Positions 18,078-29,596 of a stretch of DNA of 57,640 nt are shown here, piece after piece (the first letter of the stretch is position 1; every line of letters starts with the position of its first letter). The translations under genes were made by a program, and so were the position numbers. Origin of the DNA: Nitrosomonadales bacterium (GTDB lineage: Bacteria > Pseudomonadota > Gammaproteobacteria > Burkholderiales > Gallionellaceae); contig JACRAT010000042.1 in NCBI GenBank assembly GCA_016234685.1, positions 1 to 57,640 on the forward strand, given 5' to 3'. The notes beneath the pieces were generated by a model that was not told where the DNA came from, did no database searches, and saw only the letters and a program-made list of their open reading frames with translations.

Positions 18078-20450
18078 TCACTTCCCTTGCGGTGAGAACG
18101 ATTCGCGCTGCGCCTCAGACGGGAAGGTGTAGTGTTTTTCCCGGAACAGCGCCAGACAGCAATCCACCACAGCGGGGTCGTACAACACACCGCGCTGCCC
18201 GGCGATCTCCGCCAGCGCCCGCTCCAAGCCCAGCCCCGCTCGATAAGGCCGATGCGACGACATCGCTTCGACCACGTCAGCCACGGCCAAGATCTTCGCC
18301 TCAAGCAGAATCTGCTCATCTTTCAGTCCTTGCGGATAGCCGGAACCATCCAGCCGTTCGTGATGTTGCAGCACCGCCTGCGCGATGGGCCAAGGAAACT
18401 CGATGCCTTTGAGGATCTCGTAACCAGCCTGAGGATGGATCTTGATGAGGCTGTACTCGATTCCGCTCAACACGCCGGGTTTGCTCAGGATCTCGGCCGG
18501 GACGTTGATCTTGCCCAGATCATGCACGATACCGGCCAGATGGATGCCATGCACCTGTTCCTCCGGCAGCCCCAGATCACGCGCGATGGCCGCAGCCAAT
18601 CCGGCCATCCGTCGCTGATGCCCGGCGGTATAGGGATCGCGCATCTCGACCGTGGCCGCGATGGCCTGCAAAGCGTCCTCCAAACTGGCCCGCAGGCGCT
18701 CGACATAATGCTGACGCTCTTTCACGGCCTCGTCGCGCTCCTTGCGGGTGCGCAGGTTCACGATACCGAAGGTCAGGTCGCCCGCCATCTCCTCCAGCAG
18801 GGCGATCTGGTCAGCCCCAAAGGCCTCCGGCTCCGCCGCGTAGATCGTCAGGACGCCAAAAACCTTGCCGTTGTCCTTCAACGGCAGCGCGATGCTCGAT
18901 GCGAAACCATAACGAGAGGCGGCTTCCCGCCAAGGAGTCATGCGGGGATCGTTCTTGATGTCGTAGGCGATCTGGGTCTGCCCGGTGCGCACGGCAGCTC
19001 CCGTCGGCCCACCCCCCAGCGGCTGGTCGGCCCAGACTATATCGAGTCCCTCGACATAGCCCCGCGCCACCCCGGACACCGCCATCGGAACAACACTCTT
19101 CCGCTCATCATCAACGGCATAACCGACCCAGGCCAGTGAATAGCCGCCCTCGGTAGTGGCCTGACACATACTCTCCAGCAGCCTCTTCTCGTCCTCACCA
19201 TGCACCAGCGCATGATTCCCCGCACTCAAAGCGCGCAAGGTGCGATTGAGACGGAGCAGCGCCTCTTCATCCTGCCTGCGCTCGCTGATGTCGCGGACGA
19301 TGCCGGTGGCGCGCCACTCCCCGCCGATACTCATGGCCGAGATCGACAACTCGACGGGGAACTCCGTGCCGTCGCGCCGCATGGCGGTCAGCTCGATCAT
19401 CTTGCCCAGCACGTAGCCGGTCCCATTCTGGCGGAACTCGCACATCCCTGCCGCCGCCAGCGCGCGATAACGTTCCGGCACGATCAAGTCATGCAAGGGC
19501 TTACCGATAGCCTCTTCGGCGCTGAAACCGAACATCTGCTGCGCCATCTTGTTCCACAGTTCGATGGTGTCATCGGGACGCAGACAGATGATGGCGTCAT
19601 TGGCATTCTCGGTGATGGCCGTATAGCGCGTAGCGCTGTCCTTCAGCGCCTGCTCGGCCTGCTTGCGCTCGGTGATGTCGCGATCTATGCCGCGAAAGCC
19701 CCTGAAGTTCCCCGCCGCATCGACGAAAGGGACACCACAGGTCTCCAGAAAGATCGTTCTGCCATCCTTGTGCAGATTGGCGTTCTCCAGCAAGCGGAAC
19801 GGCCTGCGCTCCGCCACGATGGCGCCGAAGATCGCCCGCATCTGCGGTGCAGCATCCACCATCATCAGATCGAATGGTGTCTTGCCTACGATCTCCTCCG
19901 GCGCATATCCCAGCAACTCACGCACCTGCGGGCTGGAGTAGGTATAGACGGCTTGCGCGTCGATCTCCCATATCCAGTCGCTGCTCGACTCGACCAGAGC
20001 GCGGAACTTCGCCTCGCTGTCCTTCAGCGCCTGCTCGGCCTGCTTGCGCGCCCTCGCCTCCTGCGCCACCGACAGGGCACGCTGCACCGCAGGTGCCAGT
20101 CTGGCCAACCGGTCTTTCAGCACATAATCCTTGGCCCCCGCATGGATCAGCTCGACCGCGCTAACATCGGACAGCGCGCCGGTGACCATGATGACCGGCG
20201 TCTCAGGAAAATCCTGCTGCACCAATTGCAACGCGGACATGCCGTCGAAATCAGGCAGCTTGTAGTCGGACAGCACGATGTCGGGCCGAAAGGTTCTCAG
20301 CGCCTGAACGAACTCATTGCGGGTCTCCACCCGCTTCAGGACATAGGAAAATCCGGCCTTGCGCAGCTCGTACTCCGCCAACTCTGCGTCCGTGGGCGCA
20401 TCCTCCAGCATCAGGATGCGCAAGTTGGCCGTTATGCCCGCCTCTTGCAT
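18078..20450 (-). CDS. Response regulator with PAS, GAF and HD-GYP domains
   Basis: A 790-residue soluble signalling protein. REC domain about 8-130 with acidic pocket Glu16-Asp17 and phospho-acceptor Asp62. Two PAS domains follow (about 145-265 and 270-390), each ending in a typical RDITER or RDISER tail, then GAF (about 410-560) and HD-GYP (about 590-775). His643-Asp644 in HDLGKINVP and HHERLDGSGYP make the phosphodiesterase site look intact. It is the last gene of a four-gene operon, starting 1 bp past the preceding response regulator, and probably turns the kinase signal into a drop in c-di-GMP. Confidence 0.9.
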   Translation of the reverse strand: MQEAGITANLRILMLEDAPTDAELAEYELRKAGFSYVLKRVETRNEFVQALRTFRPDIVLSDYKLPDFDGMSALQLVQQDFPETPVIMVTGALSDVSAVELIHAGAKDYVLKDRLARLAPAVQRALSVAQEARARKQAEQALKDSEAKFRALVESSSDWIWEIDAQAVYTYSSPQVRELLGYAPEEIVGKTPFDLMMVDAAPQMRAIFGAIVAERRPFRLLENANLHKDGRTIFLETCGVPFVDAAGNFRGFRGIDRDITERKQAEQALKDSATRYTAITENANDAIICLRPDDTIELWNKMAQQMFGFSAEEAIGKPLHDLIVPERYRALAAAGMCEFRQNGTGYVLGKMIELTAMRRDGTEFPVELSISAMSIGGEWRATGIVRDISERRQDEEALLRLNRTLRALSAGNHALVHGEDEKRLLESMCQATTEGGYSLAWVGYAVDDERKSVVPMAVSGVARGYVEGLDIVWADQPLGGGPTGAAVRTGQTQIAYDIKNDPRMTPWREAASRYGFASSIALPLKDNGKVFGVLTIYAAEPEAFGADQIALLEEMAGDLTFGIVNLRTRKERDEAVKERQHYVERLRASLEDALQAIAATVEMRDPYTAGHQRRMAGLAAAIARDLGLPEEQVHGIHLAGIVHDLGKINVPAEILSKPGVLSGIEYSLIKIHPQAGYEILKGIEFPWPIAQAVLQHHERLDGSGYPQGLKDEQILLEAKILAVADVVEAMSSHRPYRAGLGLERALAEIAGQRGVLYDPAVVDCCLALFREKHYTFPSEAQRESFSPQGK

Positions 20451-20451
20451 G

Positions 20452-20907
20452 TTATTTCGCCGACACCGGTGGCCGGTTGACCAACAGCCAGTACATCCCC
20501 AGTTCGGACACTGTCTTGGCGAACTCCTCGAACTCCACCGGCTTGCTGATGAAGCTGTTGACGCCGAGCTGGTAACTCTCCGCCACGTCGCGATCTTCCT
20601 TGGACGAGGTCAGCACCACCACCGGAATGGTACGGGTGCGCTCGTCCGCCTTGATCCGGCGCAGCACCTCCATGCCGTCCACTTTGGGCAGGCGCAAATC
20701 CAGCAGGATGACCTTGGGGCCGTTCACCACCTGACGGTCGCTGTAGTCGCCACCAGCGAAGACGAAGTCCAGCGCCTCTGCGCCGTCCTTCACCCACACC
20801 AGATTGTTGGCGAGCTTGCTCTTCTTCAGCGCCCTGATCGCCAACTCGGCGTCGGTCGGATTGTCTTCCACCAACAGGATCTCCACTTCCATCGCTAAAT
20901 CATCCAT
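20452..20907 (-). CDS. Single-domain response regulator (Rcp1-like)
   Basis: A 151-residue stand-alone receiver domain with acidic residues Glu14-Asp15, phospho-acceptor Asp70 ([13 protein letters not shown]), Thr/Ser in VVLTSS and Lys in ISKPVEF. There is no output domain. The start at 20907 is chosen because AAGGAGG sits 7 nt upstream; it overlaps the kinase stop by 8 nt. Such receivers often pair with kinases that have phytochrome-like HisKA/HATPase cores, as here. Confidence 0.92.
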   Translation of the reverse strand: MDDLAMEVEILLVEDNPTDAELAIRALKKSKLANNLVWVKDGAEALDFVFAGGDYSDRQVVNGPKVILLDLRLPKVDGMEVLRRIKADERTRTIPVVVLTSSKEDRDVAESYQLGVNSFISKPVEFEEFAKTVSELGMYWLLVNRPPVSAK

Positions 20908-23497
20908 GTTCAGCCTCCTTGATCGGTAAAGCAAAATAGATCGTCGCACCCTCGTTGACCCGCCCTTCCGCCCATACCCGCCCGCCGTGGCGGGTGACGA
21001 TGCGTTTGACGATGGCCAAGCCGATGCCCGTCCCCTCGAACTCGGTCACGCCATGCAGGCGCTGGAACACGCCAAACAGCTTGCCTGCGTACTGCATATC
21101 GAAACCCACCCCGTTGTCCCTCACATAATAGACCGCTTCTGCACCTTCGATTGTGCAGCCCACCCTGATCGCAGGCGCTTTCTGCGTGCGGCTGAACTTG
21201 ATGGCGTTGGACAGCAAGTTGACGAACACCTGATGCATCATGGCGCGGTCACCCCGGCCGGGCGGCAGGGATTCTATCTCCAGCTTGAGTTGGCTATCGG
21301 CAGGCATCAACTCTTCTGCAACCTCGTGCGCCATCCGATCCATGTCGATCTCGACCGGAGACAGCTCCAGCCGCCCGGTGCGCGAGAACTGCAAAATGTC
21401 GTCGATCAACTGGCTCATCCGCTTGGTGTTGTCGCGCACCACGTTGAGCAGGCGCTGCCCCTCCGCATCCAACCTATCGACATAGTCTTCCAGCAGGATG
21501 CGTGAGAAGCCGTCGATGGCGCGCAAGGGCGTGCGCAGATCGTGCGACACCGAGTAGGAGAACGCCTCCAACTCCTTGTTGGCCGCTTCCAGTTGGGCCG
21601 TTCGCTCATCCACCCTCTGCTCCAGATCACGGTTGAGTTCGATGATCTTTTCCTCGGCCAGTTTAAGTTCGGTGATGTCACGACTGATGCCGAAGATGCC
21701 CACCACCGTCTTGCCATCCTCACCGAACACCGGCCACTTATTGGTGTTCACCCAGCCCGGTCGACCCTGCGCGTCATAGTAGAGATCGGTCTTGTTCAGC
21801 AGCGGACGGCCTTCACGGAAGATGGGCAACTCCTCCTCGTAATAGACGCGCGCCGTATCCTCGGGGAACACTTCCAGATCATGCTTACCTATCATGTCGC
21901 GCCAGCTGGCATGGCCGGTGATGCGGGCAAGCGTCTGGCTGCAAAAGCGGAAACGGCTGTCGTGATCCTTGAAGTAGATGAAGTCGCCCGTGTTCTCCAG
22001 CAGAGTGACGAAGTCATTGTTGAGTTCGCGCAACTCCATTTCGGCTTTCTTGCGTTCAGTGATGTCGCGCGCGATGGTAGAAATTCCGCTTATGGTGCCC
22101 GACGCGTCTTGGATGGGCGAAAGGGTAAGCGCAATCTGGATCGGCCCTCCGTCTTTGCGGATTCTTTCCGACTCATAGTTTACGACGGTCTCGCCCTTGC
22201 ATATCTGCTCAAGGAATTCGCGGATCTCGGCGTGATGCGAAGGCGGAGCAAGCATCGTGATGTGCTTGCCGATGACTTCATCGGCGGTGTAGCCATATAT
22301 TCTCTCAGCCCCCTTGTTCCAACTGGTAATGATGCCGTCAGTGGTTTTCCCGATGATCGCATCGTTGGACGATTCCACAAGGGCGGCAAGCTGTGTGCGT
22401 ATCGCTTCCGCCCGCTTGTGTTCGGTGATGTCGCGCGCGGCGGCAAACACTCCCAACACCTCGCCTGTCTCATTGCGGTAAACGCTGGCGTTGTACATCA
22501 CGTCGGTGATATGACCGTCGCGGTGGCGCAACGCCAGCGGATAGTCGGTGACGTAGCCTTCGGTGAAGACTCGCTGGTAGCCCCGGCGCGCCTGCACTGG
22601 CTCAGTGAAGTAATCGGAGAAGTCCGTGCCGATCAGTTCGGCGCGCTCACAGCCGGTCACTTTCTCGGTCGCCTGATTCACATCGGTGATCTTGCCGTCC
22701 GCACTGATCGTCACCAGCGGGTCGAGGCTGGCCTCGATCAGGGTGCGGGTGTAGCGCGAAGCCGAGCGCAGCTGCTTTTCGTTGCGCGCCTGCACATCCA
22801 GCATCTGGTTCAGGCTATCCGCCAGCTTGGTGATCTCGTCCGGCTCACCGGGGATATGGGCGCGGGTGGTAAAATTCCCGGCCTGCACATCCTCGGCCAC
22901 CCGCACCAGCAAGCCGATGCGTCGTCCCAGCCGGTTCGCCAGCAGAATCGCGGCGAGCAAGGACAAGGCCGTAGCGAGCAACACGAACAGGATGTCGCTC
23001 CACAGCATCTGGCGCAAACCGCCGACGATCCCCGCCCGCCCCAGACTGACTCTGGCCCAGCCGACGTGCCGTTCGCCGATCTGGATGGGCACGGCGACAT
23101 CGACGCTGCTGGCGTCATCCTCCATCACCCGCGTGCCGGGAGCCGCCTGAAGGAGCGCCAGACTGGACTCATCGGTGACGAATTGGCCGACCTTGTGCGC
23201 ATCGCTGTGCGCCAACACCCGCCCGGACGGAGCCAGCACCATCGCATAACGCAGGTCGGGATAGCTACTGAACGAACTGACCACCTCCTGCAAACCGACC
23301 ACATCGTTCGCCAGCACCCAAGACAGGGAGCTCACGGCGAGCGACTGCGCCAAGCCAGTGGTCGCTTCGCGGCTGGCGCGGTAACGATCGGCACTCTCAT
23401 AGTTGAGCCGGTAAGCGATGAACGCCGAGATCAGGACAAAGAATCCGACCACGAAGGTCAGGATGATCTGCCGCCGGAAGGTACCGGAACGACTCAT
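20900..23497 (-). CDS. Membrane sensor histidine kinase with three PAS domains
   Basis: An 865-residue kinase. TM1 about 10-32, a periplasmic sensor about 33-163, TM2 about 167-190, HAMP about 190-243, PAS domains about 247-365, 370-490 and 495-620, a coiled coil ([20 protein letters not shown]), HisKA with phospho-acceptor His652 in [13 protein letters not shown], and HATPase ([20 protein letters not shown]). The binding-protein gene overlaps its start by 4 nt and the response regulator overlaps its end. This suggests that the periplasmic binding protein presents a ligand to the kinase. Confidence 0.92.
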   Translation of the reverse strand: MSRSGTFRRQIILTFVVGFFVLISAFIAYRLNYESADRYRASREATTGLAQSLAVSSLSWVLANDVVGLQEVVSSFSSYPDLRYAMVLAPSGRVLAHSDAHKVGQFVTDESSLALLQAAPGTRVMEDDASSVDVAVPIQIGERHVGWARVSLGRAGIVGGLRQMLWSDILFVLLATALSLLAAILLANRLGRRIGLLVRVAEDVQAGNFTTRAHIPGEPDEITKLADSLNQMLDVQARNEKQLRSASRYTRTLIEASLDPLVTISADGKITDVNQATEKVTGCERAELIGTDFSDYFTEPVQARRGYQRVFTEGYVTDYPLALRHRDGHITDVMYNASVYRNETGEVLGVFAAARDITEHKRAEAIRTQLAALVESSNDAIIGKTTDGIITSWNKGAERIYGYTADEVIGKHITMLAPPSHHAEIREFLEQICKGETVVNYESERIRKDGGPIQIALTLSPIQDASGTISGISTIARDITERKKAEMELRELNNDFVTLLENTGDFIYFKDHDSRFRFCSQTLARITGHASWRDMIGKHDLEVFPEDTARVYYEEELPIFREGRPLLNKTDLYYDAQGRPGWVNTNKWPVFGEDGKTVVGIFGISRDITELKLAEEKIIELNRDLEQRVDERTAQLEAANKELEAFSYSVSHDLRTPLRAIDGFSRILLEDYVDRLDAEGQRLLNVVRDNTKRMSQLIDDILQFSRTGRLELSPVEIDMDRMAHEVAEELMPADSQLKLEIESLPPGRGDRAMMHQVFVNLLSNAIKFSRTQKAPAIRVGCTIEGAEAVYYVRDNGVGFDMQYAGKLFGVFQRLHGVTEFEGTGIGLAIVKRIVTRHGGRVWAEGRVNEGATIYFALPIKEAEHG

Positions 23498-24402
23498 TTC
23501 CCAGCCCCGCTCAACGGACGCACTTTTTGCTGGAAGCGGCGCAGGAAGTCCTCGATGACCCGGTAACGCTGATCGTCGGCCAATTCGAAGCGCGACAGCG
23601 GCATACGCGCGAGGATCGCCCGCCCTTCCTCGTTGGTATGCAGGGTATCGAGTTGCTGAGCCACGCGTCGGGCCAACTCAGCGGGCACATCGTCTCTGGC
23701 CACCACGCCATTATTGATGAGCGGCTCGGTCTCCCATTGGAGCACCAGCTCGCGCGCCTGATCGGGATGCTCTTTCTGGAAAGCCTCCCAGGGCAACGGC
23801 CAAGTCGCGCCCGCCGCCGTGTTGCCAAGATAGACGTTCATAATGGAGGACTCCTGCGAACCGACATACAGATTCTCGATGTCGCTATTCACGTCCAGCC
23901 CGTGGGTCTGCAAGAAGTATTGCGGCATCATGGTCGCCGCCAGCGCGGTGCTGGCCGGATACGACACCTTCTTGCCCTTGAGGTCGGACGGTTGCCGGAT
24001 GCCGCTGTCGCGCCGCACCAGAATGACGCCGGTGAATTTGTAATCGTCGCCCATCTTGGCGATGGCGTGATAGCCATACCCCAGCGAATTCAGCGTCTGG
24101 TAAGGGTTGGGCAACGCGAAATCGAACTGCCTCGCGTACAGCTTTTTCTCGAATTCCTCGTAGTTGCGCGAAGCCTCCAGACGGAATCGTGCTTCCGGGA
24201 TGGTGCGATTGAGGTGATCGATCAGCGGGCCGTAGACCTCGAACAAGCGGGCGGGATTGTGCAGCGGGTGGATGGCGAAGACGTATTCCTTGACCACTTC
24301 CCGCTGTTTCTTTTCAGCGAACTGCGGAGCCGTCGATACACCCTCGTCTTGTCCACAGGCCACCAGCATGATCGCCAGCCAGCAAAGCAATAGTCTCTTC
24401 AT
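23494..24402 (-). CDS. PhnD-like phosphonate/phosphite-type binding lipoprotein
   Basis: A 302-residue periplasmic binding protein of the PhnD group. The lipobox LVAC places the lipid anchor at Cys16. The fold is visible in YVFAIHPLHNPARLFEVYG, FDFALPNPYQTLN and LKGKKVSYPASTALAATMM. No permease or ATPase gene is adjacent; instead the stop overlaps a sensor kinase start by 4 nt (ATGA). This supports a sensory rather than a transport role. The ligand cannot be read from sequence: family members bind phosphonates, phosphite and other small anions. Confidence 0.86.
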   Translation of the reverse strand: MKRLLLCWLAIMLVACGQDEGVSTAPQFAEKKQREVVKEYVFAIHPLHNPARLFEVYGPLIDHLNRTIPEARFRLEASRNYEEFEKKLYARQFDFALPNPYQTLNSLGYGYHAIAKMGDDYKFTGVILVRRDSGIRQPSDLKGKKVSYPASTALAATMMPQYFLQTHGLDVNSDIENLYVGSQESSIMNVYLGNTAAGATWPLPWEAFQKEHPDQARELVLQWETEPLINNGVVARDDVPAELARRVAQQLDTLHTNEEGRAILARMPLSRFELADDQRYRVIEDFLRRFQQKVRPLSGAGK

Positions 24403-24543
24403 ATCACCGCCCCCCCAAGTCCGTCCAGTTTACCCCGCTGAATCCGCCTGTGCTCCGGCTTGTTCACTGGGCGATTCTCCTGCAACAGTCTCCGGTGCGC
24501 CAAGAGCATCCGACGAAAGTCGGCGTCCTTCCGACGAGCCGTC

Positions 24544-24577
24544 AAAAAACGAAGGGCGGGGAAAATCCCGCCCTTCG
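24544..24577 (-). terminator. Rho-independent terminator of the ferredoxin gene
   Basis: A perfect 11-bp stem (CGAAGGGCGGG / CCCGCCCTTCG) with a 6-nt loop is followed on the minus strand by six T residues. It stands 26 bp after the ferredoxin stop, closing the transcript from the M16 genes or a part of it. The rest of the 200-bp gap to 24402 shows no gene. Confidence 0.88.
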
Positions 24578-24602
24578 TCATACCTGCTATCGCTCAGCCT
24601 GC

Positions 24603-25864
<1,262 letters not shown>

Positions 25865-25869
25865 GCGGT

Positions 25870-27186
25870 TTATTTTGCTTCTCCCATCGGCGCACCGACG
25901 ATCACCGTCGCCATCCGGCGCGGATCGACCCGGCGCGCGAAGGCATCGCGTATCTGCGCCGTCGTCACTTTCTCCACCTTGCCGGTGAAATCATCCAGAT
26001 AGGTCGGCGGCAACTGATAAAAGCCGATCAGACTCAGGTAGTCGAGGATCTTGCGGTTGCTGTCCACGCGCAGCGGGAAGCCGCCGATGATGTTCTGCTT
26101 GGCCGCGACCAGCTCCTTCTCGGTCGGCCCGTGGGCGACGAAATCCTTCAGCACCGAACGCACCAGCAGCAGCGCCTGATCGGCCTGATCCTTGCGCGTC
26201 TGCAAGCCGATCTGGAACAGCCCCGGCTGCTTCATCGGGATGAAATAACTGTAAACGCTGTAAGCCAGACCGCGCTGCTCGCGCACCTCGTGCATCAGCC
26301 GCGAGACGAAGCCGCCACCGCCCAGAATATAGTTGCCGACGTAGAGCGCGAAATAATCCGGGTCGTTGCGCGCCATGCCGGGCGCGCCCAGCAAGATGTG
26401 GCTCTGCTTGGCCGGATGAGCGATGCGCTGCTCGGTGGCGTCGATCTGCATGGTGACGGGCAGCAACACCGGCGTGACACCGCCCTGCGGCAGATGCTCG
26501 GTCAAGCGCAGCGCAATGGCCTCGGCCTCGACGCGACTGACATCACCCATGATGGCGACCACCGCATTGGCGGCGACGTAGTGCCAGCGATAGAACTCGA
26601 CCACCGCCTCGCGCTGAATGAGCTCCACATCAGCCAGCTCGCCGGAAGTCGGCAAAGCGTACGGATGTTGACCGAACACTGCCTTATGCAAGGCTTTGTC
26701 CGAGATGCTCTCCGGCTTGGTCTCCGACTCCTTCAGGGCGGCGACCAGCCGGGCTTTCTCCCGCACCAGCACGTCCTCGGGAAAGGTCGGCTGTTGCACC
26801 ACGCGCGCCATGATGTCCAGCGCCTGCTCGCGCTCCGCCGCACTGCTCAGCGTACGCAGCGTGATCGCCGCCCTATCCTGCTCGAAACTGCCGCCGAGTT
26901 GCGCGCCGACATCCGCCAGCCGCTTCGCCAACTCGTCTTCGTTCAGCCCCTGCACGCCATGATCGAGCAGATAGTGCGTCAGACCGGCCACACCGGAACG
27001 CCCCGGAGCGTCCAGACTGCTGCCCGCCACGAAATTGACCGCCACATCCAACATGGGCAGGTCATGGTTCTCGACGAACAGGACTTGCGTGCCTGCCGCC
27101 GTCTTCCATTGCTGGATCTGCGGGCCGGCCCAAACCGGCGTGATGGCGATCAACCCCAGCAGGGCGATCAAAAATTTAGTGCGCAT
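25870..27186 (-). CDS. M16 peptidase-like protein lacking the zinc motif
   Basis: A 438-residue secreted M16-fold protein (signal peptide 1-20, ends VWA). The position of the zinc-binding HXXEH motif reads HYLLDH (His71-His76), with one extra residue and Asp in place of Glu, so it is probably non-catalytic. The C-terminal half keeps the GLAYSVYSYF motif, which in heterodimeric M16 peptidases is supplied by the inactive subunit and completes the substrate site. Its upstream neighbour is the catalytic subunit; the genes overlap by 11 nt. Confidence 0.9.
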   Translation of the reverse strand: MRTKFLIALLGLIAITPVWAGPQIQQWKTAAGTQVLFVENHDLPMLDVAVNFVAGSSLDAPGRSGVAGLTHYLLDHGVQGLNEDELAKRLADVGAQLGGSFEQDRAAITLRTLSSAAEREQALDIMARVVQQPTFPEDVLVREKARLVAALKESETKPESISDKALHKAVFGQHPYALPTSGELADVELIQREAVVEFYRWHYVAANAVVAIMGDVSRVEAEAIALRLTEHLPQGGVTPVLLPVTMQIDATEQRIAHPAKQSHILLGAPGMARNDPDYFALYVGNYILGGGGFVSRLMHEVREQRGLAYSVYSYFIPMKQPGLFQIGLQTRKDQADQALLLVRSVLKDFVAHGPTEKELVAAKQNIIGGFPLRVDSNRKILDYLSLIGFYQLPPTYLDDFTGKVEKVTTAQIRDAFARRVDPRRMATVIVGAPMGEAK

Positions 27187-28540
27187 GGAAACCTCCTGCC
27201 GGAACGGTGCGTCTGGATTTGCCGGATAGCGGCTGCGGATCGAGCACCGCCACGGTCAGGTTATCGTCTTTGAGCAGTTCGCGCGCCACCTCGACCACCT
27301 GTTCCGCCGTCACCGCCTGAATGCCCTTGAGCATCAGCGGAATGTCCTTGTATGACAGACCGACGCTTTCCAACTGGCCGATCTGCATCGCCTGATAGAA
27401 CACCGAGTCGCGCTGATACACTTCATTGGCAGTCACTTGCGCCTTGACCCGTCTCAGCTCTTCTTCGCTCACCCCTTCGTTGACCAGTTTCGCCACTTGC
27501 AGACGCAGCCCGGCCTCCAACTCCTCCACCGTCCGACCCTCGGACGGCGTACCGGTCAGGGTGAATAAACCGGGGCCGCGCGACACAGAGTCGTAACCCG
27601 CACCCACGCTGCTGGCGAGCTGCTGCTCACGCACCAGCGCCTGATTCAAGCGTGCTGATTCGTTGCCGTCCAGCACGCCTGCCAGCACTTCCAGCGCGTA
27701 AGGTTTCCAGTCGTGCTCGGCATCGCGCAACACCGGCGCGTGGTAAGCCATCTCCAGATAAGGCAGTTCGGCGGGCGCTTTGACCACCAGCCGCTTCATG
27801 CCGAGCTGCTCGGATTCGAGGTAGTTCTTGCGAACCGGCAAGGCTCGCGCCGGGATCGCACCGTAATAGCGTTGCGCCAGCGCGAAGATCTCCTTCGCCT
27901 TCACGTCGCCCGCCACCACCAGCACCGCGTTGTTCGGCACATACCAGCGCTGATACCAAGCGCGGGCGTCGCCTGCGCTCAGATTCTCCAAGTCGTTCAT
28001 CCAGCCGATCACCGGGCTGTGGTAGGGATGCTCCTGAAACACCGTGGCCAGCATCCGCTCCTGCAACATGGCATGGGCATCGTCGTCGGTGCGCATCCGG
28101 CGCTCCTCCATCACCACCTTGATCTCTTTGGCGAATTCGGCATCGGACAGATTCAGATTCTGCATCCGATCCGATTCGAGCTGCATCGCCAGCGGCAACC
28201 GGGATTTGTGCAACTGCTGGAAATAGGCGGTGTAGTCGTAGCTGGTGAAGGCGTTCTCGCGTCCGCCCGCCGCCGCGATACGCCGCGAGAACTCGCCCAC
28301 CGGCACGGTCTTCGTGCCCTTGAACATCATGTGTTCCAGCACGTGCGCCACGCCGGTCGTGCCGGTGCGCTCGTCCATACTGCCTGCGCGATACCAGACT
28401 TGCTGCACCAACACCGGCGCGCGGTGATCCTCTTTGACGATCACTTTCAGTCCATTGGCAAGGCGCTGCTCAAACACTTCGGCTTGGGCGGTTTGCACGC
28501 CCCAGGCCATCAACAACATCAGGGGAAATCGCAGGTTCAT
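27176..28540 (-). CDS. M16 zinc peptidase, catalytic subunit
   Basis: A 454-residue periplasmic peptidase (signal peptide 1-20, ends AQA). The inverted zinc motif is intact: His66-V-L-Glu69-His70 within HVLEHMMFKGT, with the downstream Glu in EIKVVMEERRMRTDD. It probably pairs with the next gene to form a two-subunit processing enzyme of the pitrilysin superfamily. Divergent from ftsY with 96 bp between starts, as often seen in Betaproteobacteria. The substrates are unknown. Confidence 0.92.
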   Translation of the reverse strand: MNLRFPLMLLMAWGVQTAQAEVFEQRLANGLKVIVKEDHRAPVLVQQVWYRAGSMDERTGTTGVAHVLEHMMFKGTKTVPVGEFSRRIAAAGGRENAFTSYDYTAYFQQLHKSRLPLAMQLESDRMQNLNLSDAEFAKEIKVVMEERRMRTDDDAHAMLQERMLATVFQEHPYHSPVIGWMNDLENLSAGDARAWYQRWYVPNNAVLVVAGDVKAKEIFALAQRYYGAIPARALPVRKNYLESEQLGMKRLVVKAPAELPYLEMAYHAPVLRDAEHDWKPYALEVLAGVLDGNESARLNQALVREQQLASSVGAGYDSVSRGPGLFTLTGTPSEGRTVEELEAGLRLQVAKLVNEGVSEEELRRVKAQVTANEVYQRDSVFYQAMQIGQLESVGLSYKDIPLMLKGIQAVTAEQVVEVARELLKDDNLTVAVLDPQPLSGKSRRTVPAGGFHAH

Positions 28541-28636
28541 TTGTCTAGCCCAACTGAGTCAATCCGAATAGAATACCGGCGGCGGCGGCCCGCCGCGAGA
28601 AAGCGCGCATTATGCGTCATTTGTGATACTCCGACT

Positions 28637-29596
28637 ATGTTTGGCTTCCTGAAAAAATCTGCTCCCGACCAGCCCGCAGCCACGCCCTCCAGCGGCTGGT
28701 TCGGCAAACTAAAAAGCGGTCTGGCGCGCACCGGCAGCCAGTTGCTCGACCTGTTCAGCGGCGGCGGCAAGATCGACGAAGAGCTGTACGAGGAGCTGGA
28801 AACCATCCTCATCACCGCCGATGTCGGCATGGACGCCACCCGCTTCCTGCTGGCCGACCTGCGCCGCGAAGTGAAGGAAAAACGCCTGACCGAGGCCTCC
28901 CAACTCAAAGAAGCGCTGGCCCACTGCCTGACCAAACTGCTCAAGCCGCTGGCCCAGCCACTCGACACCGGCACGCATCAGCCCTTCGTCATCATGCTGT
29001 GCGGCGTGAACGGCGCAGGCAAGACCACCTCCATCGGCAAACTCGCCAAGCACTTCCAGTCGCAGGGCAAGTCGGTGCTGCTGGCGGCGGGCGACACCTT
29101 CCGCGCCGCAGCACGCGAACAACTGATGACTTGGGGTGAGCGCAACAACGTCACCGTCATCGCCCAACAGAGTGGCGACGCCGCCGCCGTGATCTACGAT
29201 GCGGTGCAAGCCGCTCAAGCGCGCAAGATCGACGTGGTGCTGGCCGACACCGCCGGACGACTCACCACGCAAGCGCACCTGATGGAAGAGATCAAAAAGG
29301 TGAAGCGCGTCATCGCCAAAGCATTGCCGGACGCGCCGCACGAAGTGCTGCTGGTGCTGGACGCCAACACCGGGCAGAACGCGCTGTCGCAGACCAAAGC
29401 GTTCGACGATGCACTGGGCGTGACCGGGTTGGTGCTGACCAAGCTCGACGGCACAGCCAAGGGCGGCGTCATCGCCGCCATCGCCAAGGCGCATCCGATA
29501 CCCGTGCGCTTCATCGGCGTGGGCGAAGGGCTGGACGATCTACGCCCGTTTGTGGCGGAAGAGTTCGTCGCCGCCTTGCTGGGATTGGACGCATGA
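28637..29596 (+). CDS. ftsY: Signal recognition particle receptor FtsY
   Basis: The 319-residue SRP GTPase receptor has an N domain (about 20-100), then the G domain: P-loop [10 protein letters not shown] (from residue 123), DTAGR and TKLDGTAKGG. The acidic A domain of enterobacterial FtsY is almost absent, as in many betaproteobacteria. The frame is open far upstream, but MFGFLKKSAPD at 28637 matches the usual start. The last codons overlap ftsE by 4 nt (ATGA). Confidence 0.96.
   Translation: MFGFLKKSAPDQPAATPSSGWFGKLKSGLARTGSQLLDLFSGGGKIDEELYEELETILITADVGMDATRFLLADLRREVKEKRLTEASQLKEALAHCLTKLLKPLAQPLDTGTHQPFVIMLCGVNGAGKTTSIGKLAKHFQSQGKSVLLAAGDTFRAAAREQLMTWGERNNVTVIAQQSGDAAAVIYDAVQAAQARKIDVVLADTAGRLTTQAHLMEEIKKVKRVIAKALPDAPHEVLLVLDANTGQNALSQTKAFDDALGVTGLVLTKLDGTAKGGVIAAIAKAHPIPVRFIGVGEGLDDLRPFVAEEFVAALLGLDA

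Noticed and set aside
21542-23566. A 674-codon plus-strand open frame opposite the sensor kinase.
   Set aside because: The minus frame encodes a complete multi-domain kinase; the plus frame has no recognisable motif and is a by-product of high GC.
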